Below the pieces are notes generated by a model. That model was not told where the DNA came from. It ran no database searches and saw only the letters and a list, made by a program, of their open reading frames with translations. Source: Ferruginibacter sp. (lineage in GTDB: Bacteria; Bacteroidota; Bacteroidia; Chitinophagales; Chitinophagaceae). From it: a stretch of DNA of 49,701 nt. Shown here piece by piece: positions 24,018 through 35,976 of this stretch; the first letter of the stretch is position 1, and each line of letters opens with the position of its first letter. The stretch lies in assembly GCA_025359625.1 (NCBI GenBank), contig JANYFT010000454.1, positions 1 to 49,701 on the forward strand, read 5' to 3'. Position numbers and translations under genes: made by a program.

Positions 24018-26585
24018 TTAAAAATCAAACCTTACCCTTGTTCTTATTCCCCAGGTTGAAATATCAGGATGATCCAGGTAGGTAAGCCTTTTAACAAGAT
24101 CAAGCCGTATTATTTTAAAAATATTTGCAAGCCCTACACTTACCTCCATATAGGGTATTTTATTTAGTGAATATGTAGTTTGTACGGGTACGCCTAATAA
24201 ATTGCCTTTAGGAAAATTATAAACATCCGCATTTTTTGCCGGATTATTTTCATCCCTTATGCCACCGTATAATATTTTAAAACTGCCTACTTCCCTAAGC
24301 TTTAATTTTTTTAATAAGGGTATTTTATTTAAGAAAAAGCCATTGAAATAAAAGTCAGTATTAACCGCTACGTAATTATCACTAACAAACTCCATAAAGT
24401 TCATCAAATTGTATGCATTAAGTTGGTAAGCATAACTTTGGTTTGCCCTGTGAATACTAAGCAGCGGAAAAGGTACCTGCCCAAAAATATGGCCACCTTC
24501 CAATGTTACGTCTGCATAACCCAATTGGGATAAATAATTTCTTTTTGCAATAGCCAATGTTACCTGCTGGTAGTTATATTGCCCTTTAAATAACCCTTTT
24601 ATCCCATTTTGTATGCGAAGTGTAAAAACAGGATATTTATTCCTAATGGGTACACGGATATTTATACCCTGGTAAAACTGTTCATGTGGTGCCCATCTTA
24701 ATTCTGCAGATATTTCTGACGTGGTAATATTGGGAATAGTATCTGTGGTGCCAACCGCAGGCTTTTCAAAAACCAATGAACCTGCAGGTGTTTGTTTTAA
24801 GTTTTGATACCGCAATTTATACGTGAAATTTTTACCAAATTCGTGCACATATTCCAGCTTATAACTATTCTGATAAAACCACTTATCGGTGGTACCCCTT
24901 TTAAAAGACAATAAAAAATTATCTTCTGATGCAAAAACCAATTCCTGCCCTGGTATAGCTGTTTCGTACTGGCGGGTAAATTTTATATAGTTAAGCGGGT
25001 AAGTATAAATTGATTTGCCGTTAAAGGAATAAGCGCCTGCTAACAGGTATTTGTATATTTTATCTTTAAACCCATATCCTCCATACCCTTCCAGATAAAT
25101 ATGTTTACTAAACTGGGGTGTAGTTCTGCCACCGATTTTTCCTCTAAACCCTTCGAGCGAATTAAAACTGTAAAAGGTATTGGTATTGCCCAGTTCAAAA
25201 ACCCCGAATTTTATATAGCCTGAAAATAGCAGTGTAGCAATTTTTAAAGTATTTTTAAAGGATTTCATGTTTCTTAAACTATCAATATTGGCATACACTT
25301 TTGATTCTACAGCGGATAATTGCTGGTGCCTGTTGGCAATCCAAAAACTATCATTGTCGCTTCCGGCAGCTGTTTGTTCCACCTGGTCTTTGCCACTATA
25401 AATACTATCTGCTGCTGGCAAATTGGCTGTAAAGTTTTTAAAGGATACCGTTCTTTCTCCCATCACACCACCAGATGAATTTTGCCTTAGCGCAAACTCT
25501 GCTTTCATGCTGCTTTTTATTACATGGTATCTTCCATCGGAAGCAGATTTTTCGAAATCCTGATAAATTTTTAATTCTCTCGCCCAGTTTAGGTTAGCCT
25601 TTTTACTAATCGACATATTTATTTTCTGAACACCATAATTGCCGTCCAGTGTTACATACATAACCCCTTTAAATAAAAGGTCGGTAGTATTGCGGGGCAT
25701 AAAATTTAATTTAATCAATTTTATGCCATCATTTTCGACCGTATCAGTAATATAAAACCTATAAAAAGTAGGGGCCAGATCGGCAATGGGGCTCAAAAAC
25801 TGCGTGGTAAGAATTACGATATTATTATCATAAATATTGATGTCGGCATACAATCTTTTAAGGTAAGATGTTATCCCATTATCATCCAGTAAATCGCCAT
25901 AACTTACTTTCTTTTCTGCCAGTATATACGATTTATTCTTTACCGGATTTTTTCTGTAATAATTTTGAGATAATTTTTCTTCCAGGTAAATGGGTATTAA
26001 TGCTTTGCCTTCTAATGTATTGGTATCAACATTTTCAAGGATAAATTTATAATTTCTAAATAAGCGGCTATTGGCTAATTTTTCAGGTTTATTTGTTAAA
26101 GAAAGCCCCAGTTTTTCATACTGCTGGTACTGCACAAAATCGTAAGCAGTAATCCTGTTTTTACTTTTATTGGCAATAACCTTATCAATTAATTCCACTG
26201 CCGGGTTGTCTTTATTTCTATATTTTCCCCGCCTTGCTTTTATTACCACATTGCTTAACGAATTGGTTGTTTCCAAATCGATATTAAGGGATTGTTCTGT
26301 TTGCGTGTTTATTTTTTTAATTATTTTTTTATATCCTGTATATGAAAATATAAGTGTGTTCAGTTTACTGTTATTTGTTTCAATAGAATAGCTGCCATCA
26401 TCATTGCTGGTAACACCTTTTCCGCCCTGAAAATATATACTTACAAACGCCATTGGCTCTTGTGTAACAGCATCCCGTACAAACCCCTTTACCAGTGTTT
26501 GTGCATTAATTGTTATTGCACAGCCTGATAGCAAAAATAAAATTGCGGTCTTAAATATCGTCCACCTTTTTTTCATTTTCTTCAC
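24018..26585 (-). CDS. DUF5686 outer-membrane protein with carboxypeptidase-like domain
   Basis: 855 residues. A lipobox-like LSGC is present early, then ITINAQ, so the signal may be type I or II. A carboxypeptidase-regulatory-like Ig domain follows (VKGFVRDAVTQEPMAFVSIY, about 32-115). The rest is DUF5686, with a long barrel region ending WGIRTRVRFDF, typical of BAM-assembled outer-membrane proteins. It overlaps the GtrA-like gene by 4 bases and sits between inositol-lipid enzymes. DUF5686 has no known activity. A role in placing or modifying the sphingolipid at the outer membrane is an inference. Confidence 0.85.
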   Translation of the reverse strand: MKKMKKRWTIFKTAILFLLSGCAITINAQTLVKGFVRDAVTQEPMAFVSIYFQGGKGVTSNDDGSYSIETNNSKLNTLIFSYTGYKKIIKKINTQTEQSLNIDLETTNSLSNVVIKARRGKYRNKDNPAVELIDKVIANKSKNRITAYDFVQYQQYEKLGLSLTNKPEKLANSRLFRNYKFILENVDTNTLEGKALIPIYLEEKLSQNYYRKNPVKNKSYILAEKKVSYGDLLDDNGITSYLKRLYADINIYDNNIVILTTQFLSPIADLAPTFYRFYITDTVENDGIKLIKLNFMPRNTTDLLFKGVMYVTLDGNYGVQKINMSISKKANLNWARELKIYQDFEKSASDGRYHVIKSSMKAEFALRQNSSGGVMGERTVSFKNFTANLPAADSIYSGKDQVEQTAAGSDNDSFWIANRHQQLSAVESKVYANIDSLRNMKSFKNTLKIATLLFSGYIKFGVFELGNTNTFYSFNSLEGFRGKIGGRTTPQFSKHIYLEGYGGYGFKDKIYKYLLAGAYSFNGKSIYTYPLNYIKFTRQYETAIPGQELVFASEDNFLLSFKRGTTDKWFYQNSYKLEYVHEFGKNFTYKLRYQNLKQTPAGSLVFEKPAVGTTDTIPNITTSEISAELRWAPHEQFYQGINIRVPIRNKYPVFTLRIQNGIKGLFKGQYNYQQVTLAIAKRNYLSQLGYADVTLEGGHIFGQVPFPLLSIHRANQSYAYQLNAYNLMNFMEFVSDNYVAVNTDFYFNGFFLNKIPLLKKLKLREVGSFKILYGGIRDENNPAKNADVYNFPKGNLLGVPVQTTYSLNKIPYMEVSVGLANIFKIIRLDLVKRLTYLDHPDISTWGIRTRVRFDF

Positions 26586-26959
26586 TTGTTTTTAAATACA
26601 TATTTTTTTTGAACGTGATAGTTATATGCCATGGCTATTATTATTGAGGTAGCAACTTTTGCAACTATGTATTGCACCTTAAATAATTTAATCAGTACAT
26701 AAAGACCAGACACATTTAAAATTAAATTACCCGTCCATGCAATTAAATACTTTTTACCTTGCAAACTGATGGCACCATTATTAGCCTTAAACACCCAGTA
26801 CCTGCCAATTAGAAAATTAATAATCCCGCCAAATACAGTTCCTGAAACCCCGCCTAACAAAGGGTCTGCATGTAAAAATTTTACCAGCAATATGGTAACC
26901 AGGTAATCACAAAAACTGGCTGATAAAGAAGCTATATTCGCTTTAAGAAATGTTTTCAT
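26582..26959 (-). CDS. GtrA-like membrane protein
   Basis: 125 residues with four membrane helices. The GtrA-type pattern is clear: ASLSASFCDYLVTILLVKFL, GGIINFLIGRYWVFKANN (the NF…R.WVF hallmark) and YNYHVQKKYVFK at the end. GtrA proteins are thought to flip prenyl-linked sugars or interact with lipid-linked glycosyl transfer. Both ends overlap neighbours by 4 bases, so its product is made with the PgpA-like and DUF5686 proteins. It could translocate the inositol phospholipid or a glycosylated form. Function is not shown. Confidence 0.85.
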   Translation of the reverse strand: MKTFLKANIASLSASFCDYLVTILLVKFLHADPLLGGVSGTVFGGIINFLIGRYWVFKANNGAISLQGKKYLIAWTGNLILNVSGLYVLIKLFKVQYIVAKVATSIIIAMAYNYHVQKKYVFKNK

Positions 26960-27414
26960 TTTAAAAACAATTTAAACTGCAACAATAGTTGAACAACTAT
27001 TAAGGAGTATAAACCTGCCAATACATCATCTGCCATTACCCCCCATCCTTTTGGCCAATTTTCTAATTTTTTAATTCCCAATGGTTTTACTATATCAAAA
27101 AACCTGAAGGCTGCCAGGCCGGCCAGCATATATACGATATGTTGTGGCACAAATAATAAAGTTATTGCCATGCCGGCCACTTCATCAATCACAACTTTAC
27201 TACTATCTTTTCCCCATACTTTATCTACCGCGTTACTGCTCCAGACACCAATGGCAATTATAAAAAAAGTTATTACTACCTGCCAGATAGTATTTGAATA
27301 GGTGGCAGGCAATAATAACCATATAACAGAAAAAAACAAAGCGGCAACTGTACCTCCTCCTTTACCTACGTAACCAATTCCCCCTACAGATGCTATTGTT
27401 TTATACAACTTCAT
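26956..27414 (-). CDS. pgpA: PgpA-type phosphatase, candidate phosphatidylinositol-phosphate phosphatase
   Basis: 152 residues with four membrane helices and the PgpA landmarks: GYVGKGGGTVAAL near the start, KVVIDEVAGM (metal-binding Asp-Glu), FRFFDIVKPLGI and GWGVMADDVLAGL. PgpA removes the phosphate from phosphatidylglycerophosphate. In this context, next to inositol-phosphate synthase and a CDP-alcohol transferase, it more likely dephosphorylates phosphatidylinositol phosphate. ATG 27414 is directly adjacent to the stop of the upstream gene with no gap. Confidence 0.88.
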   Translation of the reverse strand: MKLYKTIASVGGIGYVGKGGGTVAALFFSVIWLLLPATYSNTIWQVVITFFIIAIGVWSSNAVDKVWGKDSSKVVIDEVAGMAITLLFVPQHIVYMLAGLAAFRFFDIVKPLGIKKLENWPKGWGVMADDVLAGLYSLIVVQLLLQFKLFLK

Positions 27415-28740
27415 TTACATTGCTTCAACCAGTTCCTGGTAATAATCTAATCCAAGATGTGTTATTAAATCTTCACCCATAATATGACGCAACGTATTTT
27501 GCATTTTTATCAGCTGCTTAAAAATGTCATGTTCTGGTTTTAATTCAGGCAAAGTTTGTGGCGATTTAAAATAAAAGGACAACCATTCCTGTATGCCACT
27601 CATTTGCGAACGTTTGGCCAGATCCATAAATAAGGCAAGGTCAAGTACAATCGGAGCTGCTAAAATTGAATCCCTGCAGAGGAAGTTTATCTTTATCTGC
27701 ATGCTATATCCTAACCAGCCAAAAATGTCAATATTATCCCAACTTTCTTTGTTATCTCCATGAGGCGGGTAATAGTTGATCCTTACTTTGTGATACAATT
27801 CACCATATAATTCAGGATTTAATTCTGGGCGAAAAATTTCATCCAACACACTTAATTTAGACACTTCTTTAGTTCTGAAATTATCCGGATGATCCAATAC
27901 ATAGCCATCCCTGTTACCCAATATATTTGTACTAAACCAACCCCTTACCCCCAATGCCCTTGCATGTAAACCAGGTGCCAAAATTGTTTTCATCAAAGTT
28001 TGCCCGGTTTTAAAATCTTTTCCGCCAATAGGGGTGTTGGTTTCTTTAGCCAGTTCGAGCAATGCAGGTATATCACAGGTTAAATTGGGAGCACCGTTTG
28101 CAAACGGAACACCTGTTTTAATGGCCGCATACGCATAGATCATGCTTGGCGCAATAAGGCTTTCATTATTTTTTAAAGCTGCTTCAAATTTTTCAATGGT
28201 AGAATGAATATCCGTTTCCTCAATATATTTTTCTGTGCTTCCACACCATACCATTACTACCCGGTTACAGCCATTTTCTTTTTTAAAATTTTCAATGTCT
28301 TCTATTACCTGCATGGCCAGATCGTATTTTGTAGCACCCGTTTTTACGTTTGTACCATCCAGGTTTTCTACATAAGACTTATCGAATACTGCCGTCATTG
28401 GTTTGATGGCTTCCAGCTCTGTCTTAATAGATTGTAGTAAAGGCAGGTCAAGTACTTTGGCGTTAATAGCGGCTTCATAAACATTATCGTTATACAAATC
28501 CCAACCGCCAAAAGCAATATCATGCAAATTTGCCAACGGAACAAATTCTTTAATCTTTGGATACCTGTCTTCTGTTCTTTTACCCAACCGGATATTACCC
28601 ATTTGTGTTAGGGAACCTATTGGTTGCGCTATGCCTTTTTTTACTGCCTCTACACCTGCTATAAAAGTAGTGGCTACTGCACCAAGGCCAGGTATTAATA
28701 TTCCCAATTTGCCTGTGGCAGGGGTTACGTCATGTTTCAT
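27415..28740 (-). CDS. myo-Inositol-3-phosphate synthase
   Basis: 441 residues of the inositol-1(3)-phosphate synthase family, which converts glucose 6-phosphate to inositol phosphate with catalytic NAD+. NAD loop ILIPGLGAVATT (14-25). Other landmarks: GSTEKY-type loop VWCGSTEKYIE, PFANGAPN, the lysine-bearing GGKDFKTGQTLMKT, and ESWDNIDIFGWLG. Cytosolic. It supplies the head-group alcohol for the phosphatidyltransferase and PAP2 enzymes downstream. Twenty-four bases separate it from the epimerase-like gene. Presence of a dedicated synthase means the lipid head can be made from glucose without inositol uptake. Confidence 0.93.
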   Translation of the reverse strand: MKHDVTPATGKLGILIPGLGAVATTFIAGVEAVKKGIAQPIGSLTQMGNIRLGKRTEDRYPKIKEFVPLANLHDIAFGGWDLYNDNVYEAAINAKVLDLPLLQSIKTELEAIKPMTAVFDKSYVENLDGTNVKTGATKYDLAMQVIEDIENFKKENGCNRVVMVWCGSTEKYIEETDIHSTIEKFEAALKNNESLIAPSMIYAYAAIKTGVPFANGAPNLTCDIPALLELAKETNTPIGGKDFKTGQTLMKTILAPGLHARALGVRGWFSTNILGNRDGYVLDHPDNFRTKEVSKLSVLDEIFRPELNPELYGELYHKVRINYYPPHGDNKESWDNIDIFGWLGYSMQIKINFLCRDSILAAPIVLDLALFMDLAKRSQMSGIQEWLSFYFKSPQTLPELKPEHDIFKQLIKMQNTLRHIMGEDLITHLGLDYYQELVEAM

Positions 28741-28764
28741 AATAATTGATTTACTTTTTGTTGC

Positions 28765-29744
28765 TTACAATAATTTGTTATTCTGATACCATACAATACT
28801 ATCTTTTAATCCGTTCTCTAAATTATATTTGGGGCTAAAATTTAATTCCTTTCTGGCTTTGCTAATATCACACGACCAGTTTTTTGCCGCAAGCTCATGT
28901 AACTTTTCTCTGCTGATAACGGATGGTTTATTTACCCAGCCATTTGTAGTTTCTAAAAAATAAGCCAGCACTTTTACCAAATGCATTGGCAGGTGAAAAC
29001 GAAGGGCTTTTTTATTCAGTATTTTTTTTGCTGTATCTGCAAACTGATACCTGTTGTAACTGTTACCATCTGCAATATTATAAATACCGCTCTCATTTAA
29101 AAATAGTGCCTGTACCGCTACATCTGCAACATCCCGTGCATGTACAAAACTTAATTGCTGCAAAAATTTTCCTATGTACGGATCAAAGCCTTTGCTTACC
29201 GTTTTAAGTATAATAAAAATATCTTTATCTCTTGGGCCATAAATAGCGGTTGGGCGCAGGATAGTAAGTGGTATTGCAACTTTAGATAGTTCGTTTTCTG
29301 CAAGTAGCTTACTTCTTCCATAAGCCGTAACAGGCCTGGGATGGGCTTGTTCGGTGATAACGGTAACATCATCTGCCGACGGGCCTACTGCTGCTAAACT
29401 GCTGATAAAGACCATCTTTTTAAAATAGCCTCCTTTCATGTTAACAGCCTTTGCAAGATTTACCGAATAAGTTGCATTTACATGATCGTAGTCTTTCTGC
29501 TTTACTGCCTTTGTAGCACCGGCTGCATGAATGATGTAATTAATTGCATTGTCTGCAAGTATTTTACTCATTGCATCAACATCATCATAATTAAGATAAA
29601 CATATTTAACAGGTAAATCTTTCAAATGCTCAATCTGGCTGTTCTTTCTTATTGCCGCATATACATCAAGATGCTTATCGAGGGCTGCCATAATAAGATG
29701 ATACCCTAAAAATCCACTAGCCCCTGTTATTAATGCCCTTTCGC

Positions 29745-29748
<4 letters not shown>
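28765..29748 (-). CDS. NAD(P)-dependent epimerase/reductase, candidate CerR-type sphingolipid reductase
   Basis: 327 residues, extended short-chain dehydrogenase. Rossmann TGASGFLGYHL (8-18), active-site YGRSK (Tyr and Lys), and LRPTAIYGPRDKD. Such proteins are normally called epimerases, but in Caulobacter a homologue (CerR) encoded beside serine palmitoyltransferase and the ceramide synthase reduces the 3-keto group of the sphingoid or ceramide. The 4-base overlap with the GNAT-like ceramide-synthase candidate supports that role. A sugar-nucleotide epimerase remains possible from sequence alone. Confidence 0.82.
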
Positions 29749-32083
<2,335 letters not shown>

Positions 32084-32151
32084 TTAAGTGTTTTCCTTAA
32101 GCGATATAATTACAAAAAATATTGGTCTTGTATTCTAATCAACAGTATGGC

Positions 32152-32592
32152 CTATTTGCATTTTTCCTGAATTTTTGCCAGCACACACATACAGGTTTCT
32201 ATATCTTTTTCATTGATGCCTTCTTTTAAAATTCCATCCTGGCCCAAAAATTTATTGTGCATCATATCAATAATAGATTTACCGGTATTAGTTAATTCAA
32301 TTACATTTTTTCTTCTGTCACCAGCAACAGGCAAGCGTTTTACAAAACCCTTTTCTTCTAATATATCAACAGATCGCAGAATGGCCGATTTGGTTTTATC
32401 CATTATAGTGGCAATATCCTGTTGTATCATTTCTTTTGTTTTACTTCTGGAGATATAATACAGGACTCCCAATTGTTCAAAAGTTATATCCTTGGTAATT
32501 CCAGAAAACGTTCCATTAATTGTTTTCAACAGTAATTTACCTGTGTGAACAATCATAAATCCAAGTGTATCTGGCATTTCTTTACAGTCCAT
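32152..32592 (-). CDS. MarR-family transcriptional regulator
   Basis: 146 residues, winged helix with MarR layout: helix FEQLGVLYYISRS, recognition region QQDIATIMDKTKSAILRSVDILEEKGFV, and the wing PVAGDRRKNVIELT. It is the first gene of the minus-strand run and 77 bp upstream of spt. Its promoter contains an inverted repeat that overlaps the -7 box, so it probably represses itself and, by read-through, the lipid operon. MarR proteins respond to small lipophilic or phenolic ligands. A lipid intermediate is a plausible signal, but this is speculation. Confidence 0.9.
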   Translation of the reverse strand: MDCKEMPDTLGFMIVHTGKLLLKTINGTFSGITKDITFEQLGVLYYISRSKTKEMIQQDIATIMDKTKSAILRSVDILEEKGFVKRLPVAGDRRKNVIELTNTGKSIIDMMHNKFLGQDGILKEGINEKDIETCMCVLAKIQEKCK

Positions 32593-32602
32593 ATATCAAT
32601 AG

Positions 32603-32648
32603 TTGCGTAGTAAACTGTCGCAAAACTAATAATATATTTTTGTAACAA
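32603..32648 (-). promoter_or_regulatory. Predicted marR promoter with overlapping operator
   Basis: On the minus strand TAGTTTTG (32628-32621) is an exact TAnnTTTG -7 box, and a TTG (32648-32646) stands 17 bases upstream as -33 element. The palindrome TTGCG-N11-CGCAA (32603-32623) overlaps the -7 box. The rest of the 32593-33015 gap shows only the terminator at 32919. Confidence 0.6.
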
Positions 32649-32918
32649 TAGAATAATTTTCAATAATAAAAAATTTGATGCTCAAAATTTGTTATTGGGT
32701 AGTTACTGTTGATTCATTAAAACTATGCATTGATTGTAAAGTAAAACTACAGTTGTAAAATTCTGCTTTTTATTAAATTTACCATTACCGCTCAATATCA
32801 AAAAGAGAACATTTAAATAAAATAATGTATGGTTTAAATAACAAGTTAATAAAATACTGAGAATTATTTTTTAAAATGTTGATCACAAAAATCGGTTCCT
32901 AACAATTTTCATATACAA

Positions 32919-32947
32919 AAAGCAGACAGTTTTTAATTGTCTGCTTT
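32919..32947 (-). terminator. Rho-independent terminator of the aldo/keto reductase transcript
   Basis: AAAGCAGACA…TGTCTGCTTT, a 10-bp stem with a 9-base loop. On the minus strand it is followed by TTTTTG. It lies 69 bp past the reductase stop and insulates the two large minus-strand operons. Confidence 0.8.
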
Positions 32948-33015
32948 GAAAAAAATGCTATTGTCGTTTATGTTCTGCCAGCATAACTTATCAGGTATAT
33001 TGGTTTGGGTTGTTA

Positions 33016-34017
33016 TTAAGCTTCTTTTAAAATCTGTTCTATTGCTGCCAGTTCTTCCTGATCAAAATTAAGTTTGTTCAAGGTGCTAAGGTTGTTGTGA
33101 AGTTGTTCCACACTGCTAACGCCAATTAAAACAGTAGTGACCCTTTTGTCTTTTAAAATCCATGCCAATGCCATTTGCGCAAGTGATTGCCCACGATTTT
33201 GGGCAAGATTATTTAATGCAGTTATTTGCGCCAGCACTTCGGGTGTAATGGCACTGGTTTGCAGAGCCCCGTGCGCTTTGGCTGCCCTTGATTGTTGTGG
33301 AATATCGCCCTGTAAATATTTGTCGGTTAACAGGCCTTGCGCCAATGGTGAAAAGGGAATGCATCCAATGCCATTTTCTTCCAGCAAATCCATCAACCCA
33401 TCTTCTACCCATCTTTCAAACATGGAATATTTTGGTTGATGAATAAGGCAGGGTGTGCCCAGTTTTTTTAAAATTTCAATGGCCTGTTTTGCTTCGGACT
33501 GATGATAGTTGGATAAGCCAATATACAATGCTTTGCCACTTTTTACAATATCATGCAAAGCCTGCATGGTTTCTTCCAGTGGTGTATTGGGGTCTGGCCG
33601 GTGACTATAAAAAATATCCACATAATCCAGTTGCATGCGTTGCAGGCTTTGGTTAAGGCTGGCAATCAAATATTTTCTTGATCCCCAGTCGCCATAGGGG
33701 CCGGGCCACATGGTATAACCTGCTTTGCTGGAAATTACAAGTTCGTCACGCAAATAACCGGTAAAATCTTTTTTTAAAATGACGCCAAAATTTTCTTCTG
33801 CCGATCCCGGTGGTGGACCATAATTATTGGCAAGGTCAATATGTGTTATGCCATTATCAAATGCGGTACGTATAATTTCCCTGCCATTTTCAAAAAAATC
33901 TACCCCGCCGAAATTATGCCATAAACCCAGCGACATAGCAGGTAACATTAATCCACTATTGCCACAGCGGTTGTAAAGCATGGTATCATATCTTGCGGAA
34001 GAAGGTTTGTAAATCAT
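33016..34017 (-). CDS. Aldo/keto reductase, YghZ-like
   Basis: 333 residues, TIM-barrel NADPH oxidoreductase. The start MIYKPSSARYDTMLYNRCG and LSLGLWHNFGG match the YghZ/L-glyceraldehyde-3-phosphate reductase subgroup. Catalytic Asp and Tyr are in HIDLANNYGPPPGSAEENFG, and the His in DIFYSHRPDPN. The NADP-binding end is LIGVSSVEQLHNN. It reduces small aldehydes or keto-sugars. As the last gene of the leftward carbohydrate operon, 9 bp after the GH9 gene, it may reduce products of the 3-keto pathway. Confidence 0.88.
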   Translation of the reverse strand: MIYKPSSARYDTMLYNRCGNSGLMLPAMSLGLWHNFGGVDFFENGREIIRTAFDNGITHIDLANNYGPPPGSAEENFGVILKKDFTGYLRDELVISSKAGYTMWPGPYGDWGSRKYLIASLNQSLQRMQLDYVDIFYSHRPDPNTPLEETMQALHDIVKSGKALYIGLSNYHQSEAKQAIEILKKLGTPCLIHQPKYSMFERWVEDGLMDLLEENGIGCIPFSPLAQGLLTDKYLQGDIPQQSRAAKAHGALQTSAITPEVLAQITALNNLAQNRGQSLAQMALAWILKDKRVTTVLIGVSSVEQLHNNLSTLNKLNFDQEELAAIEQILKEA

Positions 34018-34026
34018 GATCGGTAA

Positions 34027-35784
34027 TTATTTATTTAAAAATTGAGATTGTAAAGCTTCTATCGCATTGGCCACATATACCAGCGGCGCATTCCAGTTAA
34101 TGGCAATTTCATTACTTGCGTAAGCGCAGTCATCATCGGTATAAGCGGTTTCAGTTTCTGTATCGGCATAAAAACATTTATCCTGCATACCGGGATTGGG
34201 GCCACCCACCAGTAAGCCTGGCACGGGTGCGACAATATTATCTGCAACAGAAGGGCGATGATGCGGATGCATAGCAGCCCTGGCTCCAAACCCGGTTACA
34301 AAAGAATAGCCTGTTGCATTGCGACCTAACAAATAGTCAATATTACCCAATGCGGGTGACAAATATTTTTTATCGCCTGTAAAAAGATAAACATTTAAAA
34401 GGAGGATACTTTCATTCATTGCGACAGCGCTGCTGCCCCAGATAAAATCATTTTTACTTTGCCCAAAGATGGTGGCAAAAGCTTTGTTACCCCCATTGGC
34501 GATCATGTTATCTGCAAGGTTTATGATTTTTTTTGTTATGAGGTCAATTGTGACGTTTGCTGTAGCAGGCAATAATTTTCGTAACCGCAATAAAGTGTAA
34601 CAACCAGGCAGATCAACATCACTCCAGGATGGCAATGTCATTTCGTTTATTGATCTTTTTTGAATGGTGTCCAGGTAAGCGGTGTTACTTGTGCAGGCTA
34701 ATAATTCACAAGCGGCCCAAAAAAATTCATCCTTAAAATTTTTATCTCCATAAGCACCGGTTACTACTGGTGGTGAAAAGTTTTTATTCATTTCATCCTG
34801 GTCATATATTACCCCCGGGTTTTTAACCGCCCATTGCCAGGCAAGTTTTGCAGCAATTAAACAGCTATCAGCAAGGCCGGGTAATTGCGGAGAAAATTTT
34901 TTGTAAATCCGGCTTGCCTGCGCCATTACCGCCACAAAATCCAATGTTGGAGCGGTTCCCTTTTGCACTACATATCTTTTAGCAATGGCCGCATCGGGCA
35001 TTATCATCGCATCAAACTTTGCGTTGGTGCATTTGTGGTATACGCCTCCATCTTCCTTATCCTGCATGGTAAACATCCACCGGAGGTTGTATAACACTTC
35101 ATTTAAAAGATCGGGTATAGCATCTGCACTTTCAGGAATATTGGTTTGCAGGGTATCAAAATAAACTGGAAAATCTTCATACGCACTCATCATAGTGCCC
35201 ATGGTAATACCTGAATTAACAATGTATTTGTTGTAGTCACCAGCATCGTACCAGCCACCCGGAGTGGAGATAACTGTATTGGCTGCACGCTTTTCCGAAA
35301 CCGCAGATGCATGAATAAAAACGGCAGTATCCGGATGCCCTTCCTTTCTTGCCCAGTCACCGGCATATTGTTTTTCCAAAGGCATAGAAGCCCTTTGAAA
35401 ATAGAATGCTTTTATAGAAGCTTTTGCTACTTCGTGGTAAACATTCTTTTTAATTTTAAAAGGATAAGAAAACCCAACTGTTGGCACATATAAAATATAA
35501 TCACCTGCTTTTTTAAAATCGCTAAAGTTGGCATTTTTTGTAATAGCAGATGAATACAGCGATTGAACTGGACTACACAGGCTACCTTTAAAAAAAGTAT
35601 CTTTCTTATTGACAGATAACACATAAAATTTAATACCGTCAGGAGCATTGATTATTATAGCAACCTTTGGAGCATTGGTATAAAACCCAATCTGGTTTAA
35701 TGAAATTTGTTTTGATGACTGTGCATAAAGTTGTAGGAAAAGACTGGCAAAAATTACTATGAAAAGCGTATTTAATTTGAACAT
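34027..35784 (-). CDS. Glycoside hydrolase family 9 (cellulase-type) secreted enzyme
   Basis: 585 residues: signal peptide (about 1-21), an Ig-like CelD_N domain (QISLNQIGFYTNAPKVAIII to SYPFKIKK, about 26-112), then the (alpha/alpha)6 barrel. GH9 residues: GGWYDAGDYNKY (Asp180 and Asp183, base), HHRPS (508-512) and the acid Glu559 in NEIAINWNAP. GH9 enzymes invert beta-1,4-glucan or related beta-glycoside bonds. No dockerin or carbohydrate-binding module is visible. In this locus it may release oligosaccharides for the GMC oxidoreductases. An exo-acting beta-glucosaminidase-like activity also occurs in this family. Confidence 0.9.
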   Translation of the reverse strand: MFKLNTLFIVIFASLFLQLYAQSSKQISLNQIGFYTNAPKVAIIINAPDGIKFYVLSVNKKDTFFKGSLCSPVQSLYSSAITKNANFSDFKKAGDYILYVPTVGFSYPFKIKKNVYHEVAKASIKAFYFQRASMPLEKQYAGDWARKEGHPDTAVFIHASAVSEKRAANTVISTPGGWYDAGDYNKYIVNSGITMGTMMSAYEDFPVYFDTLQTNIPESADAIPDLLNEVLYNLRWMFTMQDKEDGGVYHKCTNAKFDAMIMPDAAIAKRYVVQKGTAPTLDFVAVMAQASRIYKKFSPQLPGLADSCLIAAKLAWQWAVKNPGVIYDQDEMNKNFSPPVVTGAYGDKNFKDEFFWAACELLACTSNTAYLDTIQKRSINEMTLPSWSDVDLPGCYTLLRLRKLLPATANVTIDLITKKIINLADNMIANGGNKAFATIFGQSKNDFIWGSSAVAMNESILLLNVYLFTGDKKYLSPALGNIDYLLGRNATGYSFVTGFGARAAMHPHHRPSVADNIVAPVPGLLVGGPNPGMQDKCFYADTETETAYTDDDCAYASNEIAINWNAPLVYVANAIEALQSQFLNK

Positions 35785-35915
35785 AATTTTAATAAATCTT
35801 CATAGCAAATGCTACATAGGTAATAAATAAAGTAGCTGTAAATATAAATGATATAATCCTGATTGCTTAATTGCTTTATAACATTTTATTGCGTTGTTTT
35901 ATTTTGTTTTAACAG

Positions 35916-35953
35916 AAAAAAAATGGTTGTATAGTATCAAACTACACAACCAT
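35916..35953 (-). terminator. Hairpin after the TIM-barrel isomerase gene
   Basis: ATGGTTGTATAGT and ACTACACAACCAT pair over 13 positions with one mismatch. On the minus strand the stem is followed by a run of T's. It separates the GH9-reductase pair from the upstream genes. The GH9 promoter should lie between it and 35784, but no consensus is clear. Confidence 0.7.
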
Positions 35954-35976
35954 ACTATAAAATATTTTTGTCCGTA

